Notes: generated by a model not told the origin, from the letters alone. A stretch of DNA of 32,569 nucleotides from an uncultured Mollicutes bacterium (GCA_900540705.1 UQGR01000022.1:1-32569), one strand, 5' to 3'. Shown: positions 22,781-32,444, numbered from the stretch's first letter. Made by a program: numbers and translations.

Positions 22781-23622
22781 TGAGAATACGAAGCTTTGAC
22801 CAGGACAAGGCAATCCTGTATTTGGTTGCTACTCCAATTGGGAATCTAGAGGATATGACCTTCCGAGCAGTACAGATTCTTAAATCTGTAGATAAAATTT
22901 ATGCGGAGGATACCAGAACCTCTCTTGTTTTATTGAAGCATTTTGAAATTACAACCAAGCTAGAAAGCTACCATGAATTTAATCAGGAGCTCAAATCTGA
23001 TCAAATTCTAAAGGAGCTAGAACAAGGAATGAAGCTGGCTGTGATTTCTGATGCTGGATTGCCGGTAATCTCAGATCCTGGATATAAAATAACCAAGTTA
23101 GCGATAGAGCATCAGATAGCTGTATCTACGATTCCTGGAGCATCTGCAGGAATTAGTGCTTTAGTTGCTAGCGGACTAGCACCAATGCCGTATACCTTTT
23201 ATGGTTTTTTGGATGCCAAGAAAACGAAACGTATCAAAGAGCTTGAGGATTTAAAATATTTAAATCATACGCTGATATTTTATGAGGCACCGCATCGAAT
23301 CGAAGAAATGCTTTTCGATATGCTTTCGGTTTTTGGAAATCGGCAAATCGTTTTAGCTAGAGAATTAACGAAGACGTATGAAGAGTTCCTTAGGGGCAGC
23401 ATAGAAGAGGTTTTAAAGGAATTACCTGTAAAAGGAGAGCTGGTTGTTTTAGTTGAGGGCTTTACAGAGACAGGAGCTTTGGGAAACCCTTATCAAAAAA
23501 TCGATGAGCTCATTCTTTTGGGATATAAACCGAATGAGGCCATTAAAGAAATTGCTAGACAAATGAAACTAAATCGCAGTGATTTATATAAAGAATATTT
23601 AGAATATAAAAACAAAAATTAA
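22780..23622 (+). CDS. rsmI: 16S rRNA (cytidine1402-2'-O)-methyltransferase
   Basis: Methylates the ribose of C1402 in 16S rRNA near the P site. It has 280 residues with the tetrapyrrole-methylase fold. Family motifs are ATPIGNLEDMTFRAV, EDTRTSLVLLKHF, ISDAGLPVISDPG, PGASAG and FYEAPHR. It starts at an ATG overlapping the previous stop (TAATG). It is followed by a thioredoxin-like gene after 13 bases. Confidence 0.96.
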   Translation: MRIRSFDQDKAILYLVATPIGNLEDMTFRAVQILKSVDKIYAEDTRTSLVLLKHFEITTKLESYHEFNQELKSDQILKELEQGMKLAVISDAGLPVISDPGYKITKLAIEHQIAVSTIPGASAGISALVASGLAPMPYTFYGFLDAKKTKRIKELEDLKYLNHTLIFYEAPHRIEEMLFDMLSVFGNRQIVLARELTKTYEEFLRGSIEEVLKELPVKGELVVLVEGFTETGALGNPYQKIDELILLGYKPNEAIKEIARQMKLNRSDLYKEYLEYKNKN

Positions 23623-23635
23623 GGAGGGGGTTTCT

Positions 23636-24178
23636 TTGAGCTTTTTAGAATATACCCTTTTAGATGATAAATTCCATGTGTTTCGTAACGCAAGCTACGA
23701 TAAAATTATGAGAATGATTTATAAATTTAAAACTGGTGTGATTTATATTGGAGGAACCTGGTGTAAAAATTGTCAGGCAATCATTTCTCTATTAAATAAA
23801 ACAGCTAAGAAAAACAAGATTAGAACCATCTTGCATTATGACCCACATTTTATCAATATTTTTAAGGAAGAGGTTGATTTAAGGGATTGTGGGGACCTGG
23901 AAACTAAGCTTAACTATTACTATTTGATTGAAAAAATAGGCTATCAAAGTGACGTTTATGTTCAGGACACCTTGATTCCAAGATTAAATGTTCCAGCGGT
24001 TATCGGCATTAAGAATGGAATTTGCGTGGGTATCGTTGATGATGAATATATTTTAGATGAAACTGGATTACACCAAGAGGGAAGCTCTGAGGACCAAACG
24101 GAAGCCTATACCCTTAAGCTTACGGAATTATTTCAAAAAGTTAAGGCGAAGGATAAGATAAATAAAAGAAAACAATAG
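23636..24178 (+). CDS. Thioredoxin-fold protein with a WCxxC motif
   Basis: A 180-residue cytoplasmic protein with GGTWCKNCQAII (Cys43, Cys46), preceded by a hydrophobic strand and followed by a helix, as in thioredoxins. A later LNVPAVIGIKNG holds the cis-Pro expected of the fold. The central insertion (about residues 70-115) is longer than in thioredoxin itself. The start is TTG, supported by AAGGAGGGGG just upstream. A role in thiol redox chemistry is inferred; the partner is unknown. A terminator ends the tmk cluster here. Confidence 0.78.
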   Translation: MSFLEYTLLDDKFHVFRNASYDKIMRMIYKFKTGVIYIGGTWCKNCQAIISLLNKTAKKNKIRTILHYDPHFINIFKEEVDLRDCGDLETKLNYYYLIEKIGYQSDVYVQDTLIPRLNVPAVIGIKNGICVGIVDDEYILDETGLHQEGSSEDQTEAYTLKLTELFQKVKAKDKINKRKQ

Positions 24179-24182
24179 TTAC

Positions 24183-24227
24183 AAGCTTTATATCTCTGTT
24201 AAAGAGGTATAAGGCTTTTTCTTTTTG
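24183..24227 (+). terminator. Terminator of the tmk-rsmI cluster
   Basis: A long stem from AAGCTTTATATCTCT with its partner ending TATAAGGCTT (two G-T pairs), followed by TTTTTCTTTTT. Confidence 0.9.
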
Positions 24228-24251
24228 TCGAACGATTTTTTGGGAAAACTA

Positions 24252-24280
24252 TGTTACATTTTGTAAATATGTGCTAAAAT
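24252..24280 (+). promoter_or_regulatory. Promoter of the lipoprotein-ABC group
   Basis: TGTTAC (24252-24257), 17 bases, TAAAAT (24275-24280) with TG one base upstream (extended -10). Confidence 0.5.
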
Positions 24281-24323
24281 AGTATTAAAGAAGAACGATG
24301 AAAGTATTTTGGGAGGAAATCGT

Positions 24324-24839
24324 ATGAAAAAGATAATGCTTGTTTTCATTTTGTTTTTTGTTTTGCTGGGAATTGCCAGCTGTGGGTCAGAAGAATTGTA
24401 TTATAGTCCGATTTTAGAATTAAATAACGCTGTAATTTATCAGTATAAGGAGTATAACTCCTATTTGGATCAATACCCACATTATACTACCTTTGAGGAC
24501 TTATCTGAGATTCAATATGGAAATTTTACTATGATTGTTATTGATAGGAATTTAGGTGAGGATAGTATCGAATTATATGAGAGAGTAAAAAAAATGTTTT
24601 TAAAGCCTTCTGAGCATAAAATAATGTGTTTGTATTATGATTCTAGAAGAATTAAATATCAATCCACACCTGGGTATTGTATAAATTATTCCAATGTTAG
24701 TCTAAAATACGGAGAGCGTTTGGATTATAAGGGTTATGGAAACAATACACCCTATAGTGATCCTATGCAAAAATATATTGCAATCTATTGTTTCGGGTGT
24801 ATGCAGTCGGGGGTGAGTGGTTATATGGAACAACAATAA
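24324..24839 (+). CDS. Lipoprotein of unknown function
   Basis: A 171-residue predicted lipoprotein. KKIMLVFILFFVLLG is followed by the lipobox IASC; the ATG at 24324 has GGGAGG before it, and TTG at 24309 lies ahead of that site. The mature part is rich in Tyr and contains four further Cys residues (for example CFGC near the end), so disulfides are possible. No known family was recognised. It is followed at 84 bases by a gene for another exported protein and then by an ABC transporter, suggesting the three act together. Confidence 0.75.
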   Translation: MKKIMLVFILFFVLLGIASCGSEELYYSPILELNNAVIYQYKEYNSYLDQYPHYTTFEDLSEIQYGNFTMIVIDRNLGEDSIELYERVKKMFLKPSEHKIMCLYYDSRRIKYQSTPGYCINYSNVSLKYGERLDYKGYGNNTPYSDPMQKYIAIYCFGCMQSGVSGYMEQQ

Positions 24840-24887
24840 GAAATGAAAAATTACATAAAACAAAAGAAGTAAAATAGAAGGGAGTTA

Positions 24888-24912
24888 TATATTATTTTTG
24901 AAAAATAATATA
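24888..24912 (+). repeat. 12-bp perfect hairpin between ribosome site and start codon
   Basis: TATATTATTTTT (24888-24899), a single G, then AAAAATAATATA (24901-24912). It separates AAGGGAG (24878-24884) from the ATG at 24924. Folded, it would shorten the distance from 39 to about 14 bases. Confidence 0.65.
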
Positions 24913-24923
24913 AAGTATTAAAA

Positions 24924-25721
24924 ATGAAGTTTTTTGTAAAAATTATGTTTTGTTTATTTATGGTAATTGGTGGCTTAGCTATAGGAACTTGCAATGCCTC
25001 AGCTGATCCTTCCTTTGAAGATTTTTATTATAAGATGTCCATTCATGGCTTTGATATTAATCGTCAATTTACCCCACGCTTTATTTATCCATTTGAGGAT
25101 GGTGTTCCAGATATTGTCAATGAAACTTTATTTCGGGAAAGAGAATATATTGGTAGCATTAAAGATAAGAAGCTGTATAAGATAGTCATTGTAGATGCGG
25201 TGATTGAATATGCTCCAAACCCTGATTATAAATGTTACATTTTTAAAGTTTATTGTAAGCCTTATCAGCCTGGCAGAAATTGGGGATTTATGGGGATTGG
25301 GTCCTATGGAGACGATTTTAGTATGGATCATGTACAGGTAATCATTGATTTTCCTAAACCTTATTATATTCAGGAGGCAGCGCCTAAAAATTTATATAAT
25401 GGAAAGGGCCCCTTAACATTTACAATGTATGATAAAACACCTGTCGCTACCGTAAATGTAGATTATTCTCACCCTGGATTCACTATGCTTTCCAATGCTG
25501 AGTTTGGAAACCCTTATTTTTTGAACTATTACAAATATGACTATAAAAATTACTATGATTATGCCTGTCAGGAAACGTCTTGTTATGGAATGGCAAATTT
25601 TGTGTATGCTGGGGCAGCTAATTTTATAGTGAATTTTGATGTTGTTTTTCATTCTTTAAATGGATATGAAACAAATTTTACGAACTTTCATGTGGACGCG
25701 GTAACTCATTACGCTTTATAG
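24924..25721 (+). CDS. Exported protein of unknown function
   Basis: A 265-residue protein with a clear signal peptide: KK-poor n-region, hydrophobic core about residues 5-20, and two candidate sites, GTC (Cys23, imperfect lipobox with Thr at -1) or ASA before DP (signal peptidase I). The mature part is Tyr-, Phe- and Asn-rich with short alternating strands, suggesting a beta-rich fold, and has a Tyr/Lys cluster near YYKYDYKNYYDY. I recognise no family. The only in-frame start is the ATG at 24924, which has no adjacent ribosome site. The ABC transporter gene begins eight bases after its stop. Confidence 0.7.
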   Translation: MKFFVKIMFCLFMVIGGLAIGTCNASADPSFEDFYYKMSIHGFDINRQFTPRFIYPFEDGVPDIVNETLFREREYIGSIKDKKLYKIVIVDAVIEYAPNPDYKCYIFKVYCKPYQPGRNWGFMGIGSYGDDFSMDHVQVIIDFPKPYYIQEAAPKNLYNGKGPLTFTMYDKTPVATVNVDYSHPGFTMLSNAEFGNPYFLNYYKYDYKNYYDYACQETSCYGMANFVYAGAANFIVNFDVVFHSLNGYETNFTNFHVDAVTHYAL

Positions 25722-25728
25722 GAAGCCT

Positions 25729-27966
25729 ATGATACAATTAAAAAATTTAAGTAAGATATATAAGACAAAAATCGGGAATCTTACGGCATTACATCAAATA
25801 AATTTAAAATTTTGCAATCATGGATTTTATCTTGTTTATGGAGATAGTGGCAGTGGAAAATCTACATTATTGAATATCCTGGCTGGATTTGAAACTTCAA
25901 CCGAAGGAGAAATAGAAAATCCATATTCCTTAAAGGAAATGGGGGTAGTATTTCAAAACTCTTATTTATTTGAGGAACTTAGAGTTTATCAAAATTTAGC
26001 TATTTTTGGTTCTACAGAAGCAGAAATAGATCAAGCGTTAGAACAGGTGGATTTGTTAGATAAAAAGAATGAAAAGACGAAAGTCTTATCTGGGGGAGAA
26101 AAACAGAGGCTATGTTTGGCTAGAGCTATATTAAAAAATATAAAGGTTTTATTATTGGACGAGCCTACAGGAAATTTAGACCCTAAGAACTCTGAAGCAA
26201 TTATAAAGATTATAAAAAAGCTTTCAGAAACCATATTAGTGATTATGATTTCTCATAACTATGAGCTCTGTACTACATATGCAGACTGTGAAATTCACTT
26301 AGAAGAGGGAAAGCTGATTGACTTTAACGACAAAGGAATAAAAAATCTTGAGTCTATTCCTCCATTGACAGAAAAGAAAAAGATTTTTTCCTTCAAATGG
26401 CAGCTTCGATATGCCTTGAGTTTGTTTAGACAAAAAATATTTATTAACATTGTTTCTTTTATTTTAACTATTTTAACCTTATTTTCCTTTATGACTATTT
26501 ATGGACTTATGAGTTTTGATTTTAGTAATACACTCAAGGATGTAGTTATGGAGTCGGATATTCAGTACTTACCAGTTCAAAAAACAGTGTATAGCCCCTG
26601 GATAGATGAAACCCAGCAGCTCTCGGCAACGAATTTTACAAAAAAGGAACTAGAGGAAACAAGCTATGAAATATTGCCCATCATAACTAGAGTATTAGTA
26701 AATCAAGATTTTAGACTTGAGTCCTCCATTATAGTTGTCCCAGATGGATATAAATTTCCAGGACTTCAGGGGAAAAATGGTGTAGTCATTACCTCTTTTC
26801 TAAGGGAATATTATTATGAAAATCAAGATGTTTTTAACACAGAGATTTCGCTTTCCTTTAATACGAATATGATGGCTAATGCATCCCTAAAGCATTTGGT
26901 CACCGGTGTAGTTCCAGTGGAGTATAAGCAGGATGATTTAATTGCATTTCAAAACAGTATGGATTATATACGTGCATTTCAGGATGAAATTTCCTATCAA
27001 TATGCCATTGTCTATATAGAAGAGTCGTTATTTTGGAATTCTCTTTATGGTAATGATTTATATGTACATGGAACGTCCTTTTATAAGATGGACTATTCTG
27101 TTGGTGCAAACGCTAGGAACTTTAATGTTCTTAGAATTATGGATGATACCTCTATTCTAGCTGGAAATCTAATTGAGAACAAATACGATGTTATAATTGG
27201 TGAAAAAAACTATGCTAGTATGGAGGGAAATGGTGAAACCTTTACCGAAAAAATAGGCATTATTCCTGATATTTATGATTCACCTAATGGGATGTTTTAT
27301 CAAGCATTTTTTAATGTTCATTCTATTACAGACCAAGTGCGTGTTGTAGGAATAGGGGACGTGGAAAAAGAAATCTTAATTTCAGAAGATTTTTATAAGG
27401 AAATATATGAAGGTTCTAAAAACTATCATTTTAATGATTTTGTATTAAATAAAGACCAAATAGAATATCGAAGCTTTAGCTCTTGGATGAAGCAAAAGGA
27501 TTATAAAATTTATTTAGCTAAAACTCTTCCGGTTTATGCTTACGATAAAAGCTATGAAAATTTTTTTAATGCTTTTGTAGCATTAATTCCGTTGACCTTA
27601 TTGATGGCAGTCTTATTTATGGTTTATTCAGGGTATAATACGGTCACCTATAAGCAGAAGGAGATTATCCTCTTTAAATCCTATGGAATTAAACGACATA
27701 AGGTAATTTTGCCATTCTTGATGATTGAAGCAATAAAGGCTTTAATCGCCTTTGGAATTGCCGTGCCAATCTCAATTATAACTTCAGATAGTCTCAGCAA
27801 AATGCTGGCTGTTCATGAAATAGATTATCATCTTCTTCAAATTGGCTTTGGAACCTATGGAATAACATTCTTCTTAGCTGTGATATTGGCTTTTATTGGA
27901 GTATGTATTCCTTTTATCCTAATCACAAGAAAAGAAACAGGAATTGCCTTTAAAAACTGTAATTAA
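25729..27966 (+). CDS. ABC transporter, fused ATPase and FtsX/MacB-type permease
   Basis: A 745-residue fusion. Residues 1-215 are an ABC ATPase with Walker A GDSGSGKST (38-46), Q-loop Gln76, signature LSGGE (120-124), Walker B LLLDEPTGNLD (141-151) and switch His176. Residues about 235-260 form one membrane segment, followed by a large extracytoplasmic domain (about 265-600) and three C-terminal membrane segments, the four-helix MacB/FtsX topology. MacB-type systems do mechanical work on periplasmic or surface substrates rather than channel transport, including peptide export, resistance and lipoprotein release. Co-location with two exported proteins suggests they are its partners or substrates. 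AGGAAG lies close before the ATG. Confidence 0.88.
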   Translation: MIQLKNLSKIYKTKIGNLTALHQINLKFCNHGFYLVYGDSGSGKSTLLNILAGFETSTEGEIENPYSLKEMGVVFQNSYLFEELRVYQNLAIFGSTEAEIDQALEQVDLLDKKNEKTKVLSGGEKQRLCLARAILKNIKVLLLDEPTGNLDPKNSEAIIKIIKKLSETILVIMISHNYELCTTYADCEIHLEEGKLIDFNDKGIKNLESIPPLTEKKKIFSFKWQLRYALSLFRQKIFINIVSFILTILTLFSFMTIYGLMSFDFSNTLKDVVMESDIQYLPVQKTVYSPWIDETQQLSATNFTKKELEETSYEILPIITRVLVNQDFRLESSIIVVPDGYKFPGLQGKNGVVITSFLREYYYENQDVFNTEISLSFNTNMMANASLKHLVTGVVPVEYKQDDLIAFQNSMDYIRAFQDEISYQYAIVYIEESLFWNSLYGNDLYVHGTSFYKMDYSVGANARNFNVLRIMDDTSILAGNLIENKYDVIIGEKNYASMEGNGETFTEKIGIIPDIYDSPNGMFYQAFFNVHSITDQVRVVGIGDVEKEILISEDFYKEIYEGSKNYHFNDFVLNKDQIEYRSFSSWMKQKDYKIYLAKTLPVYAYDKSYENFFNAFVALIPLTLLMAVLFMVYSGYNTVTYKQKEIILFKSYGIKRHKVILPFLMIEAIKALIAFGIAVPISIITSDSLSKMLAVHEIDYHLLQIGFGTYGITFFLAVILAFIGVCIPFILITRKETGIAFKNCN

Positions 27967-27985
27967 TATATTGACAGATGAATAG

Positions 27986-28033
27986 TCCAATTTTTTGAAC
28001 CTATTTTTAGGTAAAAAGAATTGGATTTTTTTT
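27986..28033 (+). terminator. Terminator of the ABC group
   Basis: TCCAATT at 27986 onward pairs with AATTGGA ending at 28025. An ACCT/AGGT inner stem is reached through a small internal loop, and eight T follow. Confidence 0.88.
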
Positions 28034-28134
28034 ATGAACTTTGTCTGTTTTTAAATAATTAAAAAGAAAAATAGATAGCTTTCGATATATTATTCAACCA
28101 AGTGTTAAGAAGGCAAAATTAAATTAAGTATTTC

Positions 28135-28163
28135 TTGTATTTCATCGCATAAGAGTATATAAT
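28135..28163 (+). promoter_or_regulatory. Promoter of the M16C peptidase gene
   Basis: TTGTAT (28135-28140), 17 bases, TATAAT (28158-28163). The stretch 28034-28134 shows no other feature. Confidence 0.7.
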
Positions 28164-28192
28164 ATTAGATAATTATAGAAAGGAATAAAAGT

Positions 28193-31078
28193 ATGAAAAA
28201 TTATACAAAAGTAACAAGCAAATTTATTGATGAGATTCAATCTAATGTCACAATATACAGACATAATAAAACGAATGCCCGTATTTGTACGATAGAGAAT
28301 GATGATAATAATAAAGTATTTTCAATAGCCTTTAGAACGCCGCCTATCAACGATGGAGGACTTACCCATATCCTAGAGCATTCTGTTTTATGTGGCTCTA
28401 AAAAGTATCCAGTTAAGGACCCTTTTGTAGAACTATTAAAAAGCTCTTTAAATACTTTTTTGAATGCATTTACCTTCCCTGATAAGACGATGTATCCTTG
28501 TGCGAGTCAAAATGAGAAGGACTTTAAAAATTTAATGAGTGTGTATATGGATGCTGTATTCTATCCTCAAATTTATACACATGAGGAAATTTTTATGCAG
28601 GAGGGCTGGCATTACCATATTTTAGATGAAAAGGATCCATTGGTTTATAATGGAGTAGTTTACAATGAAATGAAGGGTGCCTTTTCTGATCCTCAACAAA
28701 TTCTATTTAGAAACCTTCTTCATTCCTTATATCCTGATACAGCCTATGGATTTGAATCTGGAGGAGATCCAGAATTTATACCAGATTTAACCTATGAGGA
28801 GTTTAAGAATTTCCATTCTAAATTCTACCATCCTTCCAACTCTTATATTTTCCTCTATGGAAATTGTGATATGGAAGAAAGAATGAACTGGTTAGATGAG
28901 GCATACTTATCTGATTTTGATGCGATTGACTTTGATACAACCATTGAGCTTCAAAAGCCTTTCTTAGCTCCAGTATCTCAAACAGGATATTATCCAATTG
29001 CTAAGGAAATGCCTTTGGAGAATAAGACCTTTTTATCCTATAATGTAGCATTCCCTTCTACATTGGATGCCAAGCTGATGATTGCAACCAGTATTCTTGT
29101 GGACGTTTTATTGAATGTTCCTGGAGCTCCTTTGAAGCAGGCATTGATAGATGCTCAGCTAGGTGCTGATGTAATGGCTGCATTTGATGATGGCTTATTA
29201 CAACCATTATTAGGTATTATTGTGGTTAACTCAGATGAGAATAAGGAACAAAAATTTATAGAACTTGTTGATTCTACTTTGAAGGATATATTGGCAAAGG
29301 GCTTAAATCATGATTCCTTAAAGTCATTAATCAACTATGAGGAATTTAAGGCAAGAGAGGGTAAATTTAGCTATATGCCAAAGGGACTTGAGGTTGAAAT
29401 GACCTGCTTGAATTCTTGGTTATATAGTGAGGATCTTCCATTTGCCAAACTGGAAAAATTAAAATATTATCAGGAGCTAAGAGAAGATTTAGACAAGGGC
29501 TATTTTGAAAAAATTCTGGTTGACCTAATTTTAAATAATCCACATAAGACATTTGTTAAGCTAGTACCATCCTATACTTGTGCTGAAGAGAAGGAACAAA
29601 AGCTCGTTAAGAAGCTAGCAGATTATAAGGCTTCCCTATCCAAAGAGGAATTGAACGCTTTAATTGAAAAAAACAAGGCCCTGCAGGTTTACCAGTCAGA
29701 GCCATCTACAGAAGAGGCGATTGCTACACTTCCAAAGCTGGAGCTAGAGGATTTAAATCCTGAGCCAGAAAAATTAAATTGTCAGAAAATTGCAGGTAAA
29801 TTTGATACCTTATTTAGTGACTATTTTACAAATGGAATCAACTATGTTAACTATTCCTTTGATTTGACTGGAATTTCTGCAGAGGAGATTCAGTATGCTC
29901 AATTGCTTTCTGATCTATTTTTAAATCTTTCTACGGAAAGTCACTCCTACTTTGAATTGAATCAGTTGGTTCAAAACTATACAGGTGGTATTAAGTTCAC
30001 AGTAACACCTTATAAGACAATGCAGGGAGCTTGTCATACAACCTTTGGAATCAGCTTTAGTACCTTAGAAGAGAATTCAGCTATTGTAAGCTCTTTAGTT
30101 CAAGAGGTGATTTCTAAAACGAATTTTAAGGATGAAAAAAGATTGTTTGAGCGGTTAAGTGAGCTGAATGCTGGCCTAGAAATGAGTGTTGCAAATCGAG
30201 GCCATGTTGTAAGTCTAGTACGTGCATGCTCTTACTTGGATGAGGTAAACTGCTTGAAGGATGCAACCTCTGGTATCAGCTATATTGATTTTGTTCATGA
30301 GATTGTTGCTGGATTTAGCACGAAAAAGGCAGAGCTGGTTTCTACTTTAGAACAGCTTTGTGGGAAGCTATTTAACCAAAAGAGCTTTATGCTGAGATTT
30401 ACAGGTAAAAAAGCAGCGTTAGATAAGCTTTTCCCTGTGGCTGATAGCTTCTATCAAGCGCTTGATTCTAAAGCATATCGCTTTACCTCTAATTTCAGAG
30501 AGGATAAGAAAAATGAAGGAATTAAAACTCCATTTGATGTGAATTTTGTTTCTAGATATGGTTCTTATAAAGCCCCATTCCATGGAGCTATGCTGGTTTT
30601 AAATAATGCTTTAAGTCTAGATTATTTATGGATGCAGGTTCGTGTTCATGGTGGTGCCTATGGATGTATGCTAGATACACCAGTTACAGGAGGCATCGGC
30701 TTTACCTCTTATCGTGATCCAGAGATTGCTAGAACGAATGGTGTTTACCAGGATGTGGTAGAATATATTAAGGCCTTACATCCAAGCGATGAAGAGCTTT
30801 TAAAATATAAGATTGGTGCGATTGGTGGCTTAGATACGGTGCTTCATGTAAGTGATAAGGGTGCTAAGGCCCAAACTCAGGCTTTATCTGGTTATACCTA
30901 TGAGCTTCAGGAGAAGTATCGGAAACAGGCTCTAAATGCGACAAGCGAGGATTTAGTAGCATTAGCGCCTCTATTTGAAGAAGCATTAGGCACAGAAGCA
31001 CTTTGTGTAATTGGTAATGCCGGCAAAATTGAAGAAAATGCGAAATTGTTTGGGACAGTAAGAAATCTATCAAAATAA
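28193..31078 (+). CDS. M16C (PreP/Cym1-like) zinc metallopeptidase
   Basis: A 961-residue oligopeptidase of the insulinase superfamily. The inverted zinc motif HILEH (59-63) is intact, with the third ligand Glu expected in YNEMKGAFSDP. The second half contains the M16C-associated domain and a degenerate M16 domain, giving the single-chain clamshell of PreP. It has no signal peptide, so it should degrade peptides in the cytoplasm, where related bacterial enzymes act on short unstructured peptides. AAAGGA precedes the ATG. It is monocistronic with its own promoter and terminator. Confidence 0.93.
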   Translation: MKNYTKVTSKFIDEIQSNVTIYRHNKTNARICTIENDDNNKVFSIAFRTPPINDGGLTHILEHSVLCGSKKYPVKDPFVELLKSSLNTFLNAFTFPDKTMYPCASQNEKDFKNLMSVYMDAVFYPQIYTHEEIFMQEGWHYHILDEKDPLVYNGVVYNEMKGAFSDPQQILFRNLLHSLYPDTAYGFESGGDPEFIPDLTYEEFKNFHSKFYHPSNSYIFLYGNCDMEERMNWLDEAYLSDFDAIDFDTTIELQKPFLAPVSQTGYYPIAKEMPLENKTFLSYNVAFPSTLDAKLMIATSILVDVLLNVPGAPLKQALIDAQLGADVMAAFDDGLLQPLLGIIVVNSDENKEQKFIELVDSTLKDILAKGLNHDSLKSLINYEEFKAREGKFSYMPKGLEVEMTCLNSWLYSEDLPFAKLEKLKYYQELREDLDKGYFEKILVDLILNNPHKTFVKLVPSYTCAEEKEQKLVKKLADYKASLSKEELNALIEKNKALQVYQSEPSTEEAIATLPKLELEDLNPEPEKLNCQKIAGKFDTLFSDYFTNGINYVNYSFDLTGISAEEIQYAQLLSDLFLNLSTESHSYFELNQLVQNYTGGIKFTVTPYKTMQGACHTTFGISFSTLEENSAIVSSLVQEVISKTNFKDEKRLFERLSELNAGLEMSVANRGHVVSLVRACSYLDEVNCLKDATSGISYIDFVHEIVAGFSTKKAELVSTLEQLCGKLFNQKSFMLRFTGKKAALDKLFPVADSFYQALDSKAYRFTSNFREDKKNEGIKTPFDVNFVSRYGSYKAPFHGAMLVLNNALSLDYLWMQVRVHGGAYGCMLDTPVTGGIGFTSYRDPEIARTNGVYQDVVEYIKALHPSDEELLKYKIGAIGGLDTVLHVSDKGAKAQTQALSGYTYELQEKYRKQALNATSEDLVALAPLFEEALGTEALCVIGNAGKIEENAKLFGTVRNLSK

Positions 31079-31089
31079 ATTTTAGACAT

Positions 31090-31131
31090 AGGAAGGATAT
31101 AAAGACTCTATTCATAGGGTCTTTTTCCTGT
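31090..31131 (+). terminator. M16C peptidase gene terminator
   Basis: AAAGACTCTA (31101-31110), loop TTCA, TAGGGTCTTT (31115-31124; one G-T pair), TTT; outer AGGAA/TTCCT can also pair. Confidence 0.82.
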
Positions 31132-31185
31132 GAATGCATAAAACCTTCAAAAAATGAAAAAATTATGGATGTAGGAGATTGAAGT

Positions 31186-32397
31186 ATGGTTACATTAAGA
31201 AAAGTGAAAGAGGATATTTATTATATAGGAGGATCTGATTATAGGTTAGATTTATTTGAGAATCTTTTTCCTATTGAACACGGAGTTAGCTATAACTCTT
31301 ATTTGATATGCGATGAAAAAACATGCGTATTGGATACAGTAGACCGGTCTGTTCAGGATGTGTTTTTAGAACAGCTTGAGGCTGGTCTTCAGGGAAGAAG
31401 TCTAGATTATTTGGTTGTAAATCACTTAGAACCAGATCATAGCTTTTGTATTTTTGATTTAGTACAGAAGTATCCGAATGTCACGGTTGTTTTAAATAAG
31501 CTCAGCAACGCGATGCTTCAGAAATTTATGGCAAAGCCAATCAACTATAATGTAATGATTGTCAATGAAAATGATGTTTTGGATTTAGGTAAGCATAAGC
31601 TATCCTTTATTACTGCCCCAATGGTGCATTGGCCAGAGGTGATGGTTACCTATGACAGTGTAGATAAAATCCTATTTTCTGCAGATGCCTTTGGAACCTT
31701 TGGAGGTCTTGCAGGAAATATTTTTAGCGATGAAATTACAATTGATGAACAATTTTATAAGGAAGCTAGAAGATACTATACCAATATTGTAGGAAAATAT
31801 GGCACAAATGTTCAGGGACTCCTAAAGAAGGCTAGAACCATAGACATTCAAATGCTTTGTCCACTGCATGGTCCAATCTGGCGTCAAAATTTTTCTGAAT
31901 TTATTCATAGGTATGATTTATGGAGTCGGTATGAAGCAGAGGATAGAGATGTAATCATCATTTATGCTTCAATGTATAACAATACCTTTCATGCGTGCAT
32001 GAATTTAGCGAGTATGCTGGCAAATCGAGGAATAACCAATCTAAAAATGTATGATGTTTCTAAGATAGATGTATCGTATTTAATAGCTGAGATTTTTAGA
32101 GTTAAGACGATAGTGATTGCCTGTCCAAATTATAATGCAGGTATTTATCCAAAAATGCACAATCTTTTAACAGATATGAAGGCATTAAATGTCAGCAAGA
32201 AAAATATTGCAATAATAGAAAATAGTACATGGGCTCCAACCATTTCTAAACAGCTGCATGATATTTTGGGTTCAATGAAGGAAATGAATATATTAAATAC
32301 AGAGGTAAAAATTCAAACGGTTTTAAAGGATAATGATGAAGTTATTTTAACGCAGATGGCAGAAGAAATTGCCAAGGAATACTTTAAAAGCGAATAG
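31186..32397 (+). CDS. Flavodiiron protein (A-type, FprA-like)
   Basis: A 403-residue cytoplasmic enzyme that reduces O2 to water and/or NO to N2O, protecting anaerobic metabolism. The N-terminal metallo-beta-lactamase domain has all diiron ligands: His80-X-Glu82-X-Asp84, His148, Asp167 and His228 (neighbouring His85 is part of the same motif). The C-terminal flavodoxin domain starts near residue 255 with the FMN loop IIIYASMYNNT, in which the common Gly before N-T is Asn. There is no rubredoxin or flavin reductase extension, so a separate electron donor is needed. AGGAG lies before the ATG, and a terminator follows. Confidence 0.94.
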   Translation: MVTLRKVKEDIYYIGGSDYRLDLFENLFPIEHGVSYNSYLICDEKTCVLDTVDRSVQDVFLEQLEAGLQGRSLDYLVVNHLEPDHSFCIFDLVQKYPNVTVVLNKLSNAMLQKFMAKPINYNVMIVNENDVLDLGKHKLSFITAPMVHWPEVMVTYDSVDKILFSADAFGTFGGLAGNIFSDEITIDEQFYKEARRYYTNIVGKYGTNVQGLLKKARTIDIQMLCPLHGPIWRQNFSEFIHRYDLWSRYEAEDRDVIIIYASMYNNTFHACMNLASMLANRGITNLKMYDVSKIDVSYLIAEIFRVKTIVIACPNYNAGIYPKMHNLLTDMKALNVSKKNIAIIENSTWAPTISKQLHDILGSMKEMNILNTEVKIQTVLKDNDEVILTQMAEEIAKEYFKSE

Positions 32398-32414
32398 GAA
32401 ATATTGGGTTTATA

Positions 32415-32444
32415 AAGAGGGGAAAAATCCTCTCTTTTTTCTTT
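32415..32444 (+). terminator. Flavodiiron gene terminator
   Basis: AAGAGGGGA (32415-32423), loop AAAA, TCCTCTCTT (32428-32436; one G-T pair), then six T. Confidence 0.9.
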
